Below, piece after piece: positions 50,201 through 58,507 of a stretch of 64,000 nt of DNA (its first letter is position 1; every line of letters begins with the position of its first letter). The notes under the pieces are model-generated. The model was given only the letters and a program-made list of their open reading frames with translations, was not told where the DNA came from and searched no databases. Source of the DNA: Microscillaceae bacterium (lineage in GTDB: Bacteria; Bacteroidota; Bacteroidia; Cytophagales; Microscillaceae). The stretch covers positions 62,001-126,000 of the forward strand of contig JANWZA010000059.1 of assembly GCA_025054775.1 (NCBI GenBank). The letters are read 5' to 3'. The position numbers were made by a program, and so were the translations under genes.

Positions 50201-50411
50201 GCACTTGTAGCTTATAGGAACAGGCAATAAACTCACCACAATCCCAAAAACTGGCAGTACGTTCTACAGTGAGGGTATAAACCACCAATGAGATTGCAAA
50301 ACAAACCCATGCAACGAGGTTGTTTAGTTTCTTAAACTGCTGATAGTAAGGATTTTCTTGCCGTTGAGTAAGCGTATTGGCTTCCAGTTCTGCACTCAAA
50401 TTTTTAGGCAT
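47277..50411 (-). CDS. DUF2723 large membrane protein, GT-C glycosyltransferase-like
   Basis: 1044 aa from the ATG at 50411; an in-frame start 37 codons earlier exists, but the -7 box at 50465 lies inside that extension. N-terminal half has 12 or so membrane helices; after the first comes TASFWDCGEFIACSYKLQVPH in part (D57, E60), a likely catalytic acidic pair in the first outer loop, as in GT-C enzymes. A soluble periplasmic C-terminal half has TPR-like helices at the end. DUF2723 is thought to be a protein O-glycosylation enzyme in Bacteroidota; that is inference here. Confidence 0.85.
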   Translation of the reverse strand: MPKNLSAELEANTLTQRQENPYYQQFKKLNNLVAWVCFAISLVVYTLTVERTASFWDCGEFIACSYKLQVPHPPGAPFFLLTGRLFSMLAMGDVTQVAYWVNMLSVICSAFTILFLFWTITLLGLKLLPNSEQEITQNQIISLLGAGVVGSLAYTFSDSFWFSAVEAEVYAMSSFFMAIVFWAMLKWERIGDENLANRWILFIAYLTGLAIGVHLLNLTILPALGLIYYYKKHPQGIYLIPPSKDAKKSAIRFFSFGEILALSISLGIVIVIMYGIIPGLPSVAGNFEIFFVNSLGLPFGSGITFFMLAFLGSLVYGIYYSIRKQKALLNLVLNSLAFILIGYASYGIVLVRSNYNPPINENDPSEVLKFVSYLKREQYGDRPLLYGHTFASNVIGQEKGAALYRKVPEKGKYEIYDYRTQYEYDHNILFPRIYSRGEGHPELYKSIIYGSKEVPEDKLPTMGDNLYFLFKHQLGHMYFRYLLWNFVGRQSDIQDAGWLSPFESKTNVPEELARNKARNQYFALPFILGIIGLTFMLTRHKQTSLVTVMVFFLTGIALVIYLNSPPVEPRERDYIYVGSYYAFAMWIGFGVMALTESFNRYFRNRIIAPILATFVSLSVPAIMLSEGYDDHNRSNRYHSVDSARNLLNSCAPNAILFTGGDNDTFPLWYVQEVEGFRTDVRVCNLSLLGTDWYISQMKRPVYQSAALPISLEFEQYISGKNDQLLHAPSYNIETYISKEQLEALDKQGMNLKAYLNLIRKNDKLIKAYSKRTGDTDLTIFPTKKFVLPLDKQHILKLGFIPKGLDSLIKDNMVWDLGSTELYKHDLIVLDMIAHNNWQRPIYFSSTLSSSSYLGLKEYMQVEGLAFRLMPFKVEGAKQGFVNSEIMYENMTKKFFFRELDNPNTYYDENYARFILNLRSSFARLANQLIAEGKTQKAKEVLLFCLNKIPDKAIPYDVYSTQLISGLYKVEETQKADEMVKIMAKRATEMLEYLLEHRINDEVTISSNLMIMSQIISILESEGKIKEAQTYKDKFDRLYQRYKMD

Positions 50412-50464
50412 AGCTTTCGTGAGAAAGAGAAAAATGATTGGCTTTGTATTTTGATTTTGAACGG

Positions 50465-50472
50465 CAAAAATA
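50465..50472 (-). promoter_or_regulatory. -7 box of the DUF2723 gene
   Basis: The minus strand reads TATTTTTG, 54 nt upstream of the ATG at 50411. No exact -33 element. Confidence 0.4.
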
Positions 50473-50605
50473 GCAAATTTTTTATTTTGGAAAAACCTTC
50501 GGCAAGGTAATAAAAAATACAACTTTTCAAAAAGTTTTCAACCTTTGGATAATGAAAATGTATTTTTTTGTAATTCTCCAAAAATTTAGAACTTTGATTA
50601 GAACT

Positions 50606-50638
50606 TTTGAAAAGTTTGGTCAAATCTATTTATCTTTG
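50606..50638 (+). promoter_or_regulatory. Promoter of the OmpL-like gene
   Basis: TTTG (50606-50609), 21 nt, TATCTTTG (50631-50638). The ATG is 25 nt further on. Confidence 0.65.
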
Positions 50639-50662
50639 TCTTGAACCTAACTTTCACACAAA

Positions 50663-51775
50663 ATGAAGCCTTATTTATTTTCTTTTATTTTGCTTACAAT
50701 TACAATACTTTTCCACCTAAAACCACTTTTTGCACAACTCCGCAACGACACTACCAACCATTGGAAAATAGAAACCTCTGCCTATATTGAAACTTACTTT
50801 GCCTTTGATTTCGCCCAACCTACTGATAACGAACGCCCTGCTTACGTATTTAACCATAAGCGACACAATGAATTTAATGTAAATCATGGCATCATAGAAA
50901 CTACTATTCGTTCTGAAAAAGTACGTGGAAATATCGCTCTTATGATTGGCACATACTCGCAGTATAACCTCATAAACGAGCAAGAATTGATACGCAATAT
51001 TTACGAAGGAAATGCAGGATTTAAGCCCTTTGAAAAGCACAATTTTTGGATTGATGCAGGCATTTTTGCTTCGCACATCGGCTTTGAGAGTGCTATTTCT
51101 AAAAACTGTTGGACGCTCTCGCGTAGCCTCTTGGCTGATAACACACCCTACTACGAAGCAGGTATTAAAGGAACTTATACCTCTAAAAATGAAAAATGGA
51201 TTTTGGTAGGGCTTATTCTAAACGGTTGGCAACGCATACGAAAACTACCAAACAACTCTATGCCCTCATTTGGGACGCAAGTGCAATACAAACCTACTCA
51301 AACGATTTTGCTCAATTCCAGCACTTACATAGGCAACGAAGGCACAGACAACCTGAAACAAATGCGGTATTTTCATAATTTCTATGGGCAATTTGATCTC
51401 AGCCCTCGCTCGGGGCTTATTGTCGGTTTTGATTATGGCATACAAACACACCCAAGCATAGCCCAAATACGCTCTTGGCACGCCTCCTCTACTATACTAC
51501 GCTACAGAATTAGTCCTAAGTGGACTCTATGTTGCCGTATTGAACATTATTGGGACAGGGACAACCTATTTGTTTTTGCTGACTTACCCTCTCCACCTGT
51601 ACAAGGATTCCGCGTCTGGGGCTATTCCTTAAACCTTGACTACGCCCCTGCCCCTAACATGTTAGTCCGTATAGATGCCCGCCAACTCCACAGCCCTGAC
51701 CAAATACTTACTACTCATCAATCCCCCAGCCAACACAACCTCACCATCCTTGCTTCCATAGCAGTGGAGTTTTGA
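50663..51775 (+). CDS. OmpL-like porin, putative beta-barrel porin 2 family
   Basis: 370 aa. Signal peptide (about 1-25, ending LFAQ), then amphipathic strands and terminal Phe (ASIAVEF). Blocks IETSAYIETYFAFDFAQP near the N-terminus, FWIDAGIFASHIGFESA and FRVWGYSLNLDYAPAPNMLV (in part) match the bbp2 family. It should be a small-solute outer-membrane channel. Divergent from the DUF2723 gene, on its own promoter. Confidence 0.85.
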   Translation: MKPYLFSFILLTITILFHLKPLFAQLRNDTTNHWKIETSAYIETYFAFDFAQPTDNERPAYVFNHKRHNEFNVNHGIIETTIRSEKVRGNIALMIGTYSQYNLINEQELIRNIYEGNAGFKPFEKHNFWIDAGIFASHIGFESAISKNCWTLSRSLLADNTPYYEAGIKGTYTSKNEKWILVGLILNGWQRIRKLPNNSMPSFGTQVQYKPTQTILLNSSTYIGNEGTDNLKQMRYFHNFYGQFDLSPRSGLIVGFDYGIQTHPSIAQIRSWHASSTILRYRISPKWTLCCRIEHYWDRDNLFVFADLPSPPVQGFRVWGYSLNLDYAPAPNMLVRIDARQLHSPDQILTTHQSPSQHNLTILASIAVEF

Positions 51776-51847
51776 GGTTAATTATCATTCAGTTTCTTCT
51801 ATGTAGATTAAACTTTTATGTAGATTAAAGTTATGTGCCAAAGAGTT

Positions 51848-52132
51848 TTACCACTTGCACAACCCTACCTTTTCAGTTACCTGCACATATTCATTAGGTA
51901 CATTTTGTTTGCCACTTTTTGGATAAACTACTACTTCTCCTGCATCAACTTTCAAAGTGTAGTACTTTGTAAGAAAAGGAATATTCCCAGAAGACACTAC
52001 CAAGTCTGAAGCTGTAATTATCTTACCATCATATTGAGCAGAACTTGCCCACATATCCTTTACTTTTATATTCACTTGGCAGGAAACTACAATAAAAGAA
52101 AGTATGAGAAAAAAACAAAACGTAATTTTCAT
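51848..52132 (-). CDS. Small lipoprotein, function unknown
   Basis: 94 aa. Lipoprotein signal with FIVVSC (C18). The mature part is a short beta-rich region (residues 20-90) ending in CKW. No family recognised. Stands alone, convergent with the porin gene. Confidence 0.65.
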   Translation of the reverse strand: MKITFCFFLILSFIVVSCQVNIKVKDMWASSAQYDGKIITASDLVVSSGNIPFLTKYYTLKVDAGEVVVYPKSGKQNVPNEYVQVTEKVGLCKW

Positions 52133-52356
52133 GGTAAATTTTAGGAAAATTAAGTTTAAGAGTTTAAGGTTTTAGAATTTACTCAAGATTATAAAATAAG
52201 ATTTATTCTTAGGTGTCTAATTTAGGTGTCTAATCTAAAATATAGCCCTTTTATAGAAATCTTAGATAAAGATAATATTCGTAAGTATTATATTTATTCT
52301 ATTTTCATTAGGTGTAATAAACAAAAAAATAAATCCTAAATAACTTCTCTTACTTA

Positions 52357-53307
52357 ATGAAAAAGTTTTTTGTAATGATTGGGTGGCTTTTAGGGCTTTG
52401 TCATGGAGTAAATGCCCAGCAATACATTCAAATTAAAAAGCCAAAAGATTTGAAAAAATTTATTCGCTATCAGCCCAAAGATTACTTTCCGCTTATTTCG
52501 GCACACCGTGGAGGCATAGCTGAGGGTTTTCCTGAAAATTGTATTCCTACCTTTGAAAATACACTTAAAACGACCTATGCGATTATAGAGTGCGATATAC
52601 AAATGAGCAAAGATAGTGTATTGGTAATGATGCACGATAAGGAACTTGACCGCACTACGGATATGGTAGGAAAGGTGCGAAATTTTACGGTAGCTGAACT
52701 CAAAAAACGTAAACTAAAAGACAATGAGGGCAAAATTACGCCTTATACCATACCTACGCTTGCCGAAGTGTTGGCTTGGGGCAAAGGCAAAACGGTGTTT
52801 ACGTTGGATATAAAAGATAATTTTCCATTAGAAAAATTAGTGCATGAAATCCAAAAGGCAAAGGCACACGCTTACTCCGTAGTGATAACTTATACTTTTG
52901 AGCAAGCGAAAAAATTGTATGATTTGGATAAAAAATTGTGTTTTTCGGTGTCGTTCAAACAGCCAAAAGATTGGGAAGCCTTTGAAAAAACAGGCATACC
53001 ACCTTCGCAAGTTATGGCTTTTGTAGGTGTGGGCAGAGTCAATGAGGAGTTGGTGCAATTTTTACACAAGAAAAAAATCATGTGTATCTTGGGAACTATG
53101 GGTAAAATAGATAGCCTTGCAGAAGCACAAGGCGGGGAAGTGTATGAAACTTTGTACCAAAAAGGGGCTGACGTGCTTTCTACGGATAAGGTAGGAATAT
53201 TGGCACTGCACTTGCAAAAATCGCAACGCTTGAAACCAATTAAAAGCAAAAAATTGAAATACATTAAGTTTGCTACCCAAACCACTGCAAAAGCAAGTAA
53301 AAAATAA
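52357..53307 (+). CDS. Glycerophosphodiester phosphodiesterase, exported
   Basis: 316 aa. Signal peptide (1-20, ending VNAQ). GDPD TIM barrel with catalytic H50-R51 (SAHRGG), E60-N61, metal ligands E78 and D80, and H93 (MMHD). Splits glycerophosphodiesters to alcohol and glycerol 3-phosphate in the periplasm. Basic C-terminal tail. A glycosyltransferase gene follows within 8 nt or overlaps by its GTG start. Confidence 0.92.
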   Translation: MKKFFVMIGWLLGLCHGVNAQQYIQIKKPKDLKKFIRYQPKDYFPLISAHRGGIAEGFPENCIPTFENTLKTTYAIIECDIQMSKDSVLVMMHDKELDRTTDMVGKVRNFTVAELKKRKLKDNEGKITPYTIPTLAEVLAWGKGKTVFTLDIKDNFPLEKLVHEIQKAKAHAYSVVITYTFEQAKKLYDLDKKLCFSVSFKQPKDWEAFEKTGIPPSQVMAFVGVGRVNEELVQFLHKKKIMCILGTMGKIDSLAEAQGGEVYETLYQKGADVLSTDKVGILALHLQKSQRLKPIKSKKLKYIKFATQTTAKASKK

Positions 53308-53315
53308 TTGTGAGC

Positions 53316-54479
53316 ATGGTGCAGAAAATAGCAGTATTGGCAAGTTCTAAGAGTTGGGGCGGGCTGGAACTCAATTTAAGCCGTTGGATTGCTTGGCTGT
53401 GGGAACGCAAATGGAAAATTATTTTTTTGGGTAATAAGGATAGTACGATTTTTGAAAAAATAGCTCCATTTTGTGAAAAAAGCCTACATTTTCAACCTAA
53501 ACAAAAGCACTTAAATCTGCGAAAAGCCTACCAATTAGCCCAAATACTAAAAAAAGAGCAAATTACCATACTTTGGATTGGACACCCTGACCAAATTTAT
53601 CTTGCTACGCTTTGCAAAAAACTATTTGCCCCACACCTCAAATTAGTGTATTGGCAACAAATGCAAATTACTGTCAAAAAAAGAGATATTTACCACAACA
53701 GTTTATTTCGGCAAATTGATATTTGGGTGGCCCCTTTGGAAATTTCTGCCCAACAAGTAGCCCAAAATACGGCTATACCTCGTAGCAAAATTCACGTGTT
53801 GCCGTTGCCTGCAAACCTTACCAAATTTCGCACTAAGCAAGGGCATAACCATAAGGAAATCAATCCATTAGCTTTGCCTCTAAATAGTTTGAACGCTTTT
53901 TTAGCGGGTATCGTAGGGCGAATAGATAAACAAAAAGGACAAGCTACTTTGATTGAAGCCCTCGCAATTTTGCAACAAGACCCAAAAACGAAACTACTAT
54001 TAGCTCAAAATCAATTTACGGATATTCAAGTGATTATAGTAGGAGAGGAAACGGTAGGAAGCAAAGACAATTACTTAAAATACTTACAAACGCTCACCCA
54101 AAAATTGGATTTACAAGAAAAAGTACACTTCCGACCATTCAGAACGGATATTGAGCAAGCATTTTTTTGTTTTGATGCCTTTGTAATGGCTTCGTGGGAG
54201 GAGACTTTTGGTATGGTTACGATAGAAGCGATGGCAGCAGGTGTACCTGTCATTGGCACAAATAGTGGGGGCACTCCAGAACTTTTACAGTATGGCAAGT
54301 TAGGACAATTATTTAGCCCTAAAAATCCATCGGAGCTTGCAGAGTGCCTGCGCAAATTACTGAGTAATTTGCCCCAACACCAATCTATTGCCCAAATAGC
54401 CCAAGAAGTTGCTTTTCAAAAATTTGATTTTCAAGAGGTTATGCCTCAATTTGAACATCTGCTTACTAAGGCGCTTTAG
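53316..54479 (+). CDS. GT4 family glycosyltransferase
   Basis: 387 aa from ATG 53316 (GTG 53310 also possible). N-terminal Rossmann half starts QKIAVLASSKSWGGLE. Donor-site GT-B motif E-x7-E in WEETFGMVTIEAMAAGVPV; also SGGTPELL. Cytoplasmic or membrane-peripheral, adding a sugar to an envelope glycan or lipid. Acceptor unknown. Follows GDPD closely, probably same operon. Confidence 0.88.
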   Translation: MVQKIAVLASSKSWGGLELNLSRWIAWLWERKWKIIFLGNKDSTIFEKIAPFCEKSLHFQPKQKHLNLRKAYQLAQILKKEQITILWIGHPDQIYLATLCKKLFAPHLKLVYWQQMQITVKKRDIYHNSLFRQIDIWVAPLEISAQQVAQNTAIPRSKIHVLPLPANLTKFRTKQGHNHKEINPLALPLNSLNAFLAGIVGRIDKQKGQATLIEALAILQQDPKTKLLLAQNQFTDIQVIIVGEETVGSKDNYLKYLQTLTQKLDLQEKVHFRPFRTDIEQAFFCFDAFVMASWEETFGMVTIEAMAAGVPVIGTNSGGTPELLQYGKLGQLFSPKNPSELAECLRKLLSNLPQHQSIAQIAQEVAFQKFDFQEVMPQFEHLLTKAL

Positions 54480-54677
54480 CAGCGTTCAACAATATATAAG
54501 CAAGCCAAAGACTGTATTCCTCGTTATTTTTTTCTGAAATACCGAATAAAATTTTTAATATTATCTTCAAGACCATAGATAAATTGGCAAATCTACTCTT
54601 TAACCAAAAAAGTACAATTTTTTCTTACTATAGTAATATTTTTTTGAAAAAAATTTTTTTAATCTACAAAAAGTGCT

Positions 54678-54685
54678 TACCTTTG
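54678..54685 (+). promoter_or_regulatory. -7 box abutting the start codon of the adenosyltransferase gene
   Basis: TACCTTTG, followed by CAGT and then the ATG at 54690. With the usual distance to the start site, transcription would begin at or within a few nt of the ATG, i.e. a leaderless mRNA. No TTTG at the -33 distance. Confidence 0.5.
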
Positions 54686-54689
54686 CAGT

Positions 54690-55247
54690 ATGAAAATCTA
54701 TACAAAGGCAGGCGATAAAGGTAAAACTTCGCTCATAGGAGGTAAGCAAGTTTCTAAGGCTCACCTACGCATAGAAGCGTATGGTACGATAGATGAACTT
54801 AATTCATACATCGGCTTGGTAAGAGACCAACCCGTAAATCAAAACAGGCAGGAAATCTTGAAAGAAATTCAAGATCGCTTATTCACGATTGGCTCCTCGT
54901 TAGCTGCTGACCCAGATAATGTAGCTATGCGACTGCCAGATTTGAAAGAAGAAGACGTACTGCTTTTAGAACGAGAGATAGATGCTATGACCGAAAAGAT
55001 GCCTCCCTTGCGAAATTTTATTCTCCCAGGAGGGCATTCCTCTATTTCGTTTACACACCTTGCAAGGTGTGTATGTAGGCGTGCAGAAAGAAACGTGATT
55101 GCTTTGAGTGAGAGCGAATTTGTTGCACCTTTGGTAATACAATATTTGAATAGACTGTCAGATTACTTATTCACTCTGTGCCGCATGATGCACGAGGAGC
55201 TGCAAATACCTGAACAGCCTTGGAAAGCTCGCATAGAAAAATCATAA
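54690..55247 (+). CDS. Cob(I)alamin adenosyltransferase, PduO type
   Basis: 185 aa. Adds the adenosyl group from ATP to cobalamin. N-terminal YTKAGDKGKTSLIGGKQVSK is the ATP loop; AYGTIDELNSYIGL and CRRAERNVIAL are the other signatures. Helical trimer fold. No cobalamin riboswitch-like element or B12 gene is adjacent. Confidence 0.93.
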   Translation: MKIYTKAGDKGKTSLIGGKQVSKAHLRIEAYGTIDELNSYIGLVRDQPVNQNRQEILKEIQDRLFTIGSSLAADPDNVAMRLPDLKEEDVLLLEREIDAMTEKMPPLRNFILPGGHSSISFTHLARCVCRRAERNVIALSESEFVAPLVIQYLNRLSDYLFTLCRMMHEELQIPEQPWKARIEKS

Positions 55248-55360
55248 CTAAAATAAGTAAAAAATAAAAAGCCTCAAACCTAACTGCTATAAGCTAAAGC
55301 ACAGAACTAAAAAACTTCTAAAAAATCATTTTTTCACCTCACAAACTTTAGTCATAGGGC

Positions 55361-56428
55361 ATGGTAGAGACAACACAATTTGAAGTACAAAAAGTAGCTC
55401 AATCGCACATTACACAGGTAGATTTTGATAATTTGCCTTTCGGTAGAATATTCGCTGACCATATGCTGGTAGCTTATTACGCTCAAGGGCAATGGCAAGA
55501 GGTGAGAATTCAACCTTATTCACCGCTTCCTATTTATCCCTCACTTTCTGCACTGCATTATGGGCAATCCATTTTTGAAGGTATGAAAGCCTATCGTACC
55601 GTGCAAGACGAGATAGTCATTTTTAGACCTTATGATAATTTTGAACGCATGAATCGCTCTGCAGAGCGTATGTGTATGCCTGCTATCCCTGAAGAGCTGT
55701 TTATAGGTGGTATTTTACAATTAGTCCAATTAGACCAAGCATGGGTTTCAGGTAAGCCTGGAAATTCGCTTTATATACGTCCTTTTATGTTCGGAGCAGA
55801 TAATGCGATAGGGATTCGCCCTTCAGAGACTTACTATTTTATCATTTTCTGCTGTCCTGTAAGTAGTTATTATAGTGAGCCTGTAAAAGTCAAGATTGAG
55901 CAACATTATGTCCGTGCTGTGGAAGGTGGTACAGGCTACGCTAAAACCGCAGGTAACTATGCTGCTTCGCTTTACCCTGCTCAATTAGCTCAAAAACAAG
56001 GCTATCACCAACTTATATGGACCGATGGCAAAGAGCATAAATATATAGAGGAGTCAGGTACAATGAATGTGATGTTCATAATTGATGAAAAACTCATTAC
56101 TGCTTCGCTTGGAGATACAGTGTTAGATGGTGTTACACGTAAATCGGTACTACATTTGGCTCGTGAGTGGGGCTACATTGTAGAAGAGCGTAAAGTAACT
56201 GTAGCCGAGGTGGTAACAGCCCTTGAAAACAATACTTTACAAGAAGCCTTCGGGGTGGGAACAGCTGCCGTAATCTCCCCCATTCAACTAATTGCGTACG
56301 AAGGTACAGACTACCCTGTACCACTTCCTACTGAAAAGTCATTTTCTAATCGTGCTAAGAAATATTTAGACGATTTGAAAAGAGGCAGAATTGCTGATGA
56401 ATATGGCTGGTTACTAAAAGTGTGTTAA
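55361..56428 (+). CDS. ilvE: Branched-chain amino acid aminotransferase
   Basis: 355 aa. PLP fold-type IV enzyme moving amino groups between Val/Leu/Ile and 2-oxoglutarate. LHYGQSIFEGMKAYR, the PLP Lys region GTGYAKTAGNYAASL, EESGTMNVMFI, and GVGTAAVISPI match the long (about 350 aa) type II IlvE. Has a terminator behind. No other ilv or leu gene in the window. Confidence 0.95.
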   Translation: MVETTQFEVQKVAQSHITQVDFDNLPFGRIFADHMLVAYYAQGQWQEVRIQPYSPLPIYPSLSALHYGQSIFEGMKAYRTVQDEIVIFRPYDNFERMNRSAERMCMPAIPEELFIGGILQLVQLDQAWVSGKPGNSLYIRPFMFGADNAIGIRPSETYYFIIFCCPVSSYYSEPVKVKIEQHYVRAVEGGTGYAKTAGNYAASLYPAQLAQKQGYHQLIWTDGKEHKYIEESGTMNVMFIIDEKLITASLGDTVLDGVTRKSVLHLAREWGYIVEERKVTVAEVVTALENNTLQEAFGVGTAAVISPIQLIAYEGTDYPVPLPTEKSFSNRAKKYLDDLKRGRIADEYGWLLKVC

Positions 56429-56454
56429 AGTCTTGTTTTTCGCATACATTTTTT

Positions 56455-56490
56455 AATCTCTTTACAAGTTTTTCTTGTAAAGAGATTTTT
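56455..56490 (+). terminator. Terminator of ilvE
   Basis: 14-bp perfect stem AATCTCTTTACAAG/CTTGTAAAGAGATT with T5 loop, followed by TTTATTT. 26 nt after the stop. Confidence 0.9.
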
Positions 56491-56700
56491 ATTTCACACA
56501 GAGGGCAGTGTAAGTATAAGTATAATACTGTGAAATACAAAATAGCTATAAGTACGCCTCCGTAAAAGATTCTAACTCTTTATTGAGCTATAAAGTGCTA
56601 TCAATTCAGCTACTTAATCCTAAAAAAATAAACTTAACCACTCATCCTGTTCCTAGATATGAAACTATACGTATCATTATTTTGAGTCGCTACCGCTTAC

Positions 56701-57363
56701 CTATTCTATTTGCATTTCCTTCAAGTCTGGAGCCACTATGAGTTTACCTTCGGTAGCTTTTTGCACCTCTTCTACTGTTACGTCAGGAGCGATTTCCACC
56801 ATATAAAAACCTCCTTCTGGTAAAATATCAAAAACTCCTAATTCAGTAACTACTTTTTTCACGCATCGTACCCCTGTCAGCGGGAGCGTACACTTTTTCA
56901 AAAGTTTAGATTTGCCATATTTATCAGTGTGTTGCATAGCTACAATAATATTTTTGGCTGAAGCAACCAAATCCATAGCTCCACCCATACCTTTTACCAT
57001 TTTACCAGGGATTTTCCAATTAGCAATGTCGCCGTTCTCCGAAACTTCCATCGCTCCTAAAATGGTCAGATCAATATGTCCACCGCGAATCATAGCAAAG
57101 CTATCAGCAGAGCTAAATAGAGAAGCTCCGATTTGCATAGTGATTGTCTGTTTTCCTGCGTTAATCAAGTCTGGGTCTACTTCTTCTTCCGTAGGAAAGG
57201 GACCGATTCCTAGCAATCCATTTTCAGATTGTAAAACCACATCTATACCCTCTGGGATATAATTAGCCACTAAAGTAGGAATGCCAATTCCTAAATTTAC
57301 ATAGTAGCCGTCTTTCAGTTCTTTGGCAATACGTTTAGCGATAGCGTTTTTGTCTAAAGGCAT
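56701..57363 (-). CDS. 3-oxoacid CoA-transferase, subunit B
   Basis: 220 aa from ATG 57363 (MPLDKNAIAKRIAKEL); the in-frame extension upstream would cover the promoter. Catalytic Glu E47 in the SENG motif (QSENGLLGIG); GGHIDLTILGAMEV and the C-terminal TVEEVQKATEGKL match the beta subunit of succinyl-CoA:3-ketoacid CoA-transferase (ScoB/AtoA-like). The alpha subunit, normally adjacent, is not present in the window. Confidence 0.92.
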   Translation of the reverse strand: MPLDKNAIAKRIAKELKDGYYVNLGIGIPTLVANYIPEGIDVVLQSENGLLGIGPFPTEEEVDPDLINAGKQTITMQIGASLFSSADSFAMIRGGHIDLTILGAMEVSENGDIANWKIPGKMVKGMGGAMDLVASAKNIIVAMQHTDKYGKSKLLKKCTLPLTGVRCVKKVVTELGVFDILPEGGFYMVEIAPDVTVEEVQKATEGKLIVAPDLKEMQIE

Positions 57364-57423
57364 AATTATAGAAGAGTGTTTAGAATACAAAAGAAGAAAA
57401 GTGTAAATTGCGAAACGTGTAAG

Positions 57424-57454
57424 CAAAAATACGCTTTTTTTTTCATTTGCCAAA
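57424..57454 (-). promoter_or_regulatory. Promoter of the CoA-transferase B gene
   Basis: The minus strand reads TTTG (57451-57454), 19 nt, TATTTTTG (57424-57431). Full consensus; supports the ATG at 57363. Confidence 0.7.
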
Positions 57455-57469
57455 TATTAATTTCTGTTT

Positions 57470-58447
57470 ATGGTTTCAGTCATTGCTCTGTGCTATAATC
57501 ACGAAGAGTACGTGCAGGAGGCTTTGCTTTCAGTAGTTGAGCAGGATTTTAGCCATTTTCAGCTTATTATTGTTGATGATGCCAGTCAAGATAAAAGTGT
57601 GGCAGAGATTGAATATTTTTTACAAAAAAACCAAGAAAAATTAGCAGAAAAATACATAGAAACTACTTTTATACGCAACGAAAAAAATATAGGAAATTGC
57701 AAATCCTTTAACAAAGCCCTTGCCTTAGCTACACAAAAATACGTAATAGATTTTTCTACTGATGATATTCTTTTACCTCAAAGATTAAAAAAACAAGTTG
57801 AAATGTTAGAAAAATTACCTAACCACTATGCTGTCTGTTTTAGCAATGCACAGCTCATTAGCCATGATAAAAAACCCTTATGTTACCATTATCCTATCAA
57901 CTCAGAAGGTAGAGCTATAGAAAAGATACCCTCAGGAGATATTTATGCCGAAATTTTGCAACGATATTTTGTTTGCACACCTACCATGCTCATTAAGCGA
58001 GAGGTTTTATTAGCCATAGGAGGCTACGACGAAACATTAAGCTATGAAGACTTTGACTTTTGGATACGCACTGCACGCCACTACCACTATGCCTATCTTG
58101 ACGAAGTAACTACTCTGAAACGCATAGTAAAAAATTCGCTTTCTAGTCATTTTTTCCAGAAAAGACCTGTTAGTTTTTTGCACTCTACACACAAAGTTTT
58201 TGCCAAAGCCATTGCCCAAAATACACCTTACGAGAATCAGCTTTTAGCAAAGCAAATTCGGTATTATTTACGGTTGGCTTTTTTTACACAAACCTTTGAA
58301 TATGTGTCGTTATTCTATGCTCAACTACAAGTGTGTCGTTCAGTAGATTTTTTATCGCTAATAATCAAGCAGTTAAGTCGTTGGAAAGTACCTGTTTATA
58401 GGTTGTATCGTTGGTATAAAAAATGGCAAACTCTAGCTCTCTGTTAG
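57470..58447 (+). CDS. GT2 family glycosyltransferase
   Basis: 325 aa. GT-A fold: VSVIALCYNHEEYVQEALLS, LIIVDDASQDKS (UDP-sugar site), the DxD-like STDDILLP, and YDETLSYEDFDFWIR (catalytic-base region). No membrane segment. Acceptor unknown; envelope or exopolysaccharide sugar transfer is likely. Confidence 0.9.
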   Translation: MVSVIALCYNHEEYVQEALLSVVEQDFSHFQLIIVDDASQDKSVAEIEYFLQKNQEKLAEKYIETTFIRNEKNIGNCKSFNKALALATQKYVIDFSTDDILLPQRLKKQVEMLEKLPNHYAVCFSNAQLISHDKKPLCYHYPINSEGRAIEKIPSGDIYAEILQRYFVCTPTMLIKREVLLAIGGYDETLSYEDFDFWIRTARHYHYAYLDEVTTLKRIVKNSLSSHFFQKRPVSFLHSTHKVFAKAIAQNTPYENQLLAKQIRYYLRLAFFTQTFEYVSLFYAQLQVCRSVDFLSLIIKQLSRWKVPVYRLYRWYKKWQTLALC

Positions 58448-58507
58448 TTTGCTTCATGGCTTGCCACATATCTAGATTGAAAGCCGATAAGAGTTTGTAC
58501 ATTAAAT

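Noticed and set aside
54480-54689. Cobalamin riboswitch before the adenosyltransferase
   Set aside because: No B12-box-like sequence is visible, and the promoter sits directly at the start codon.
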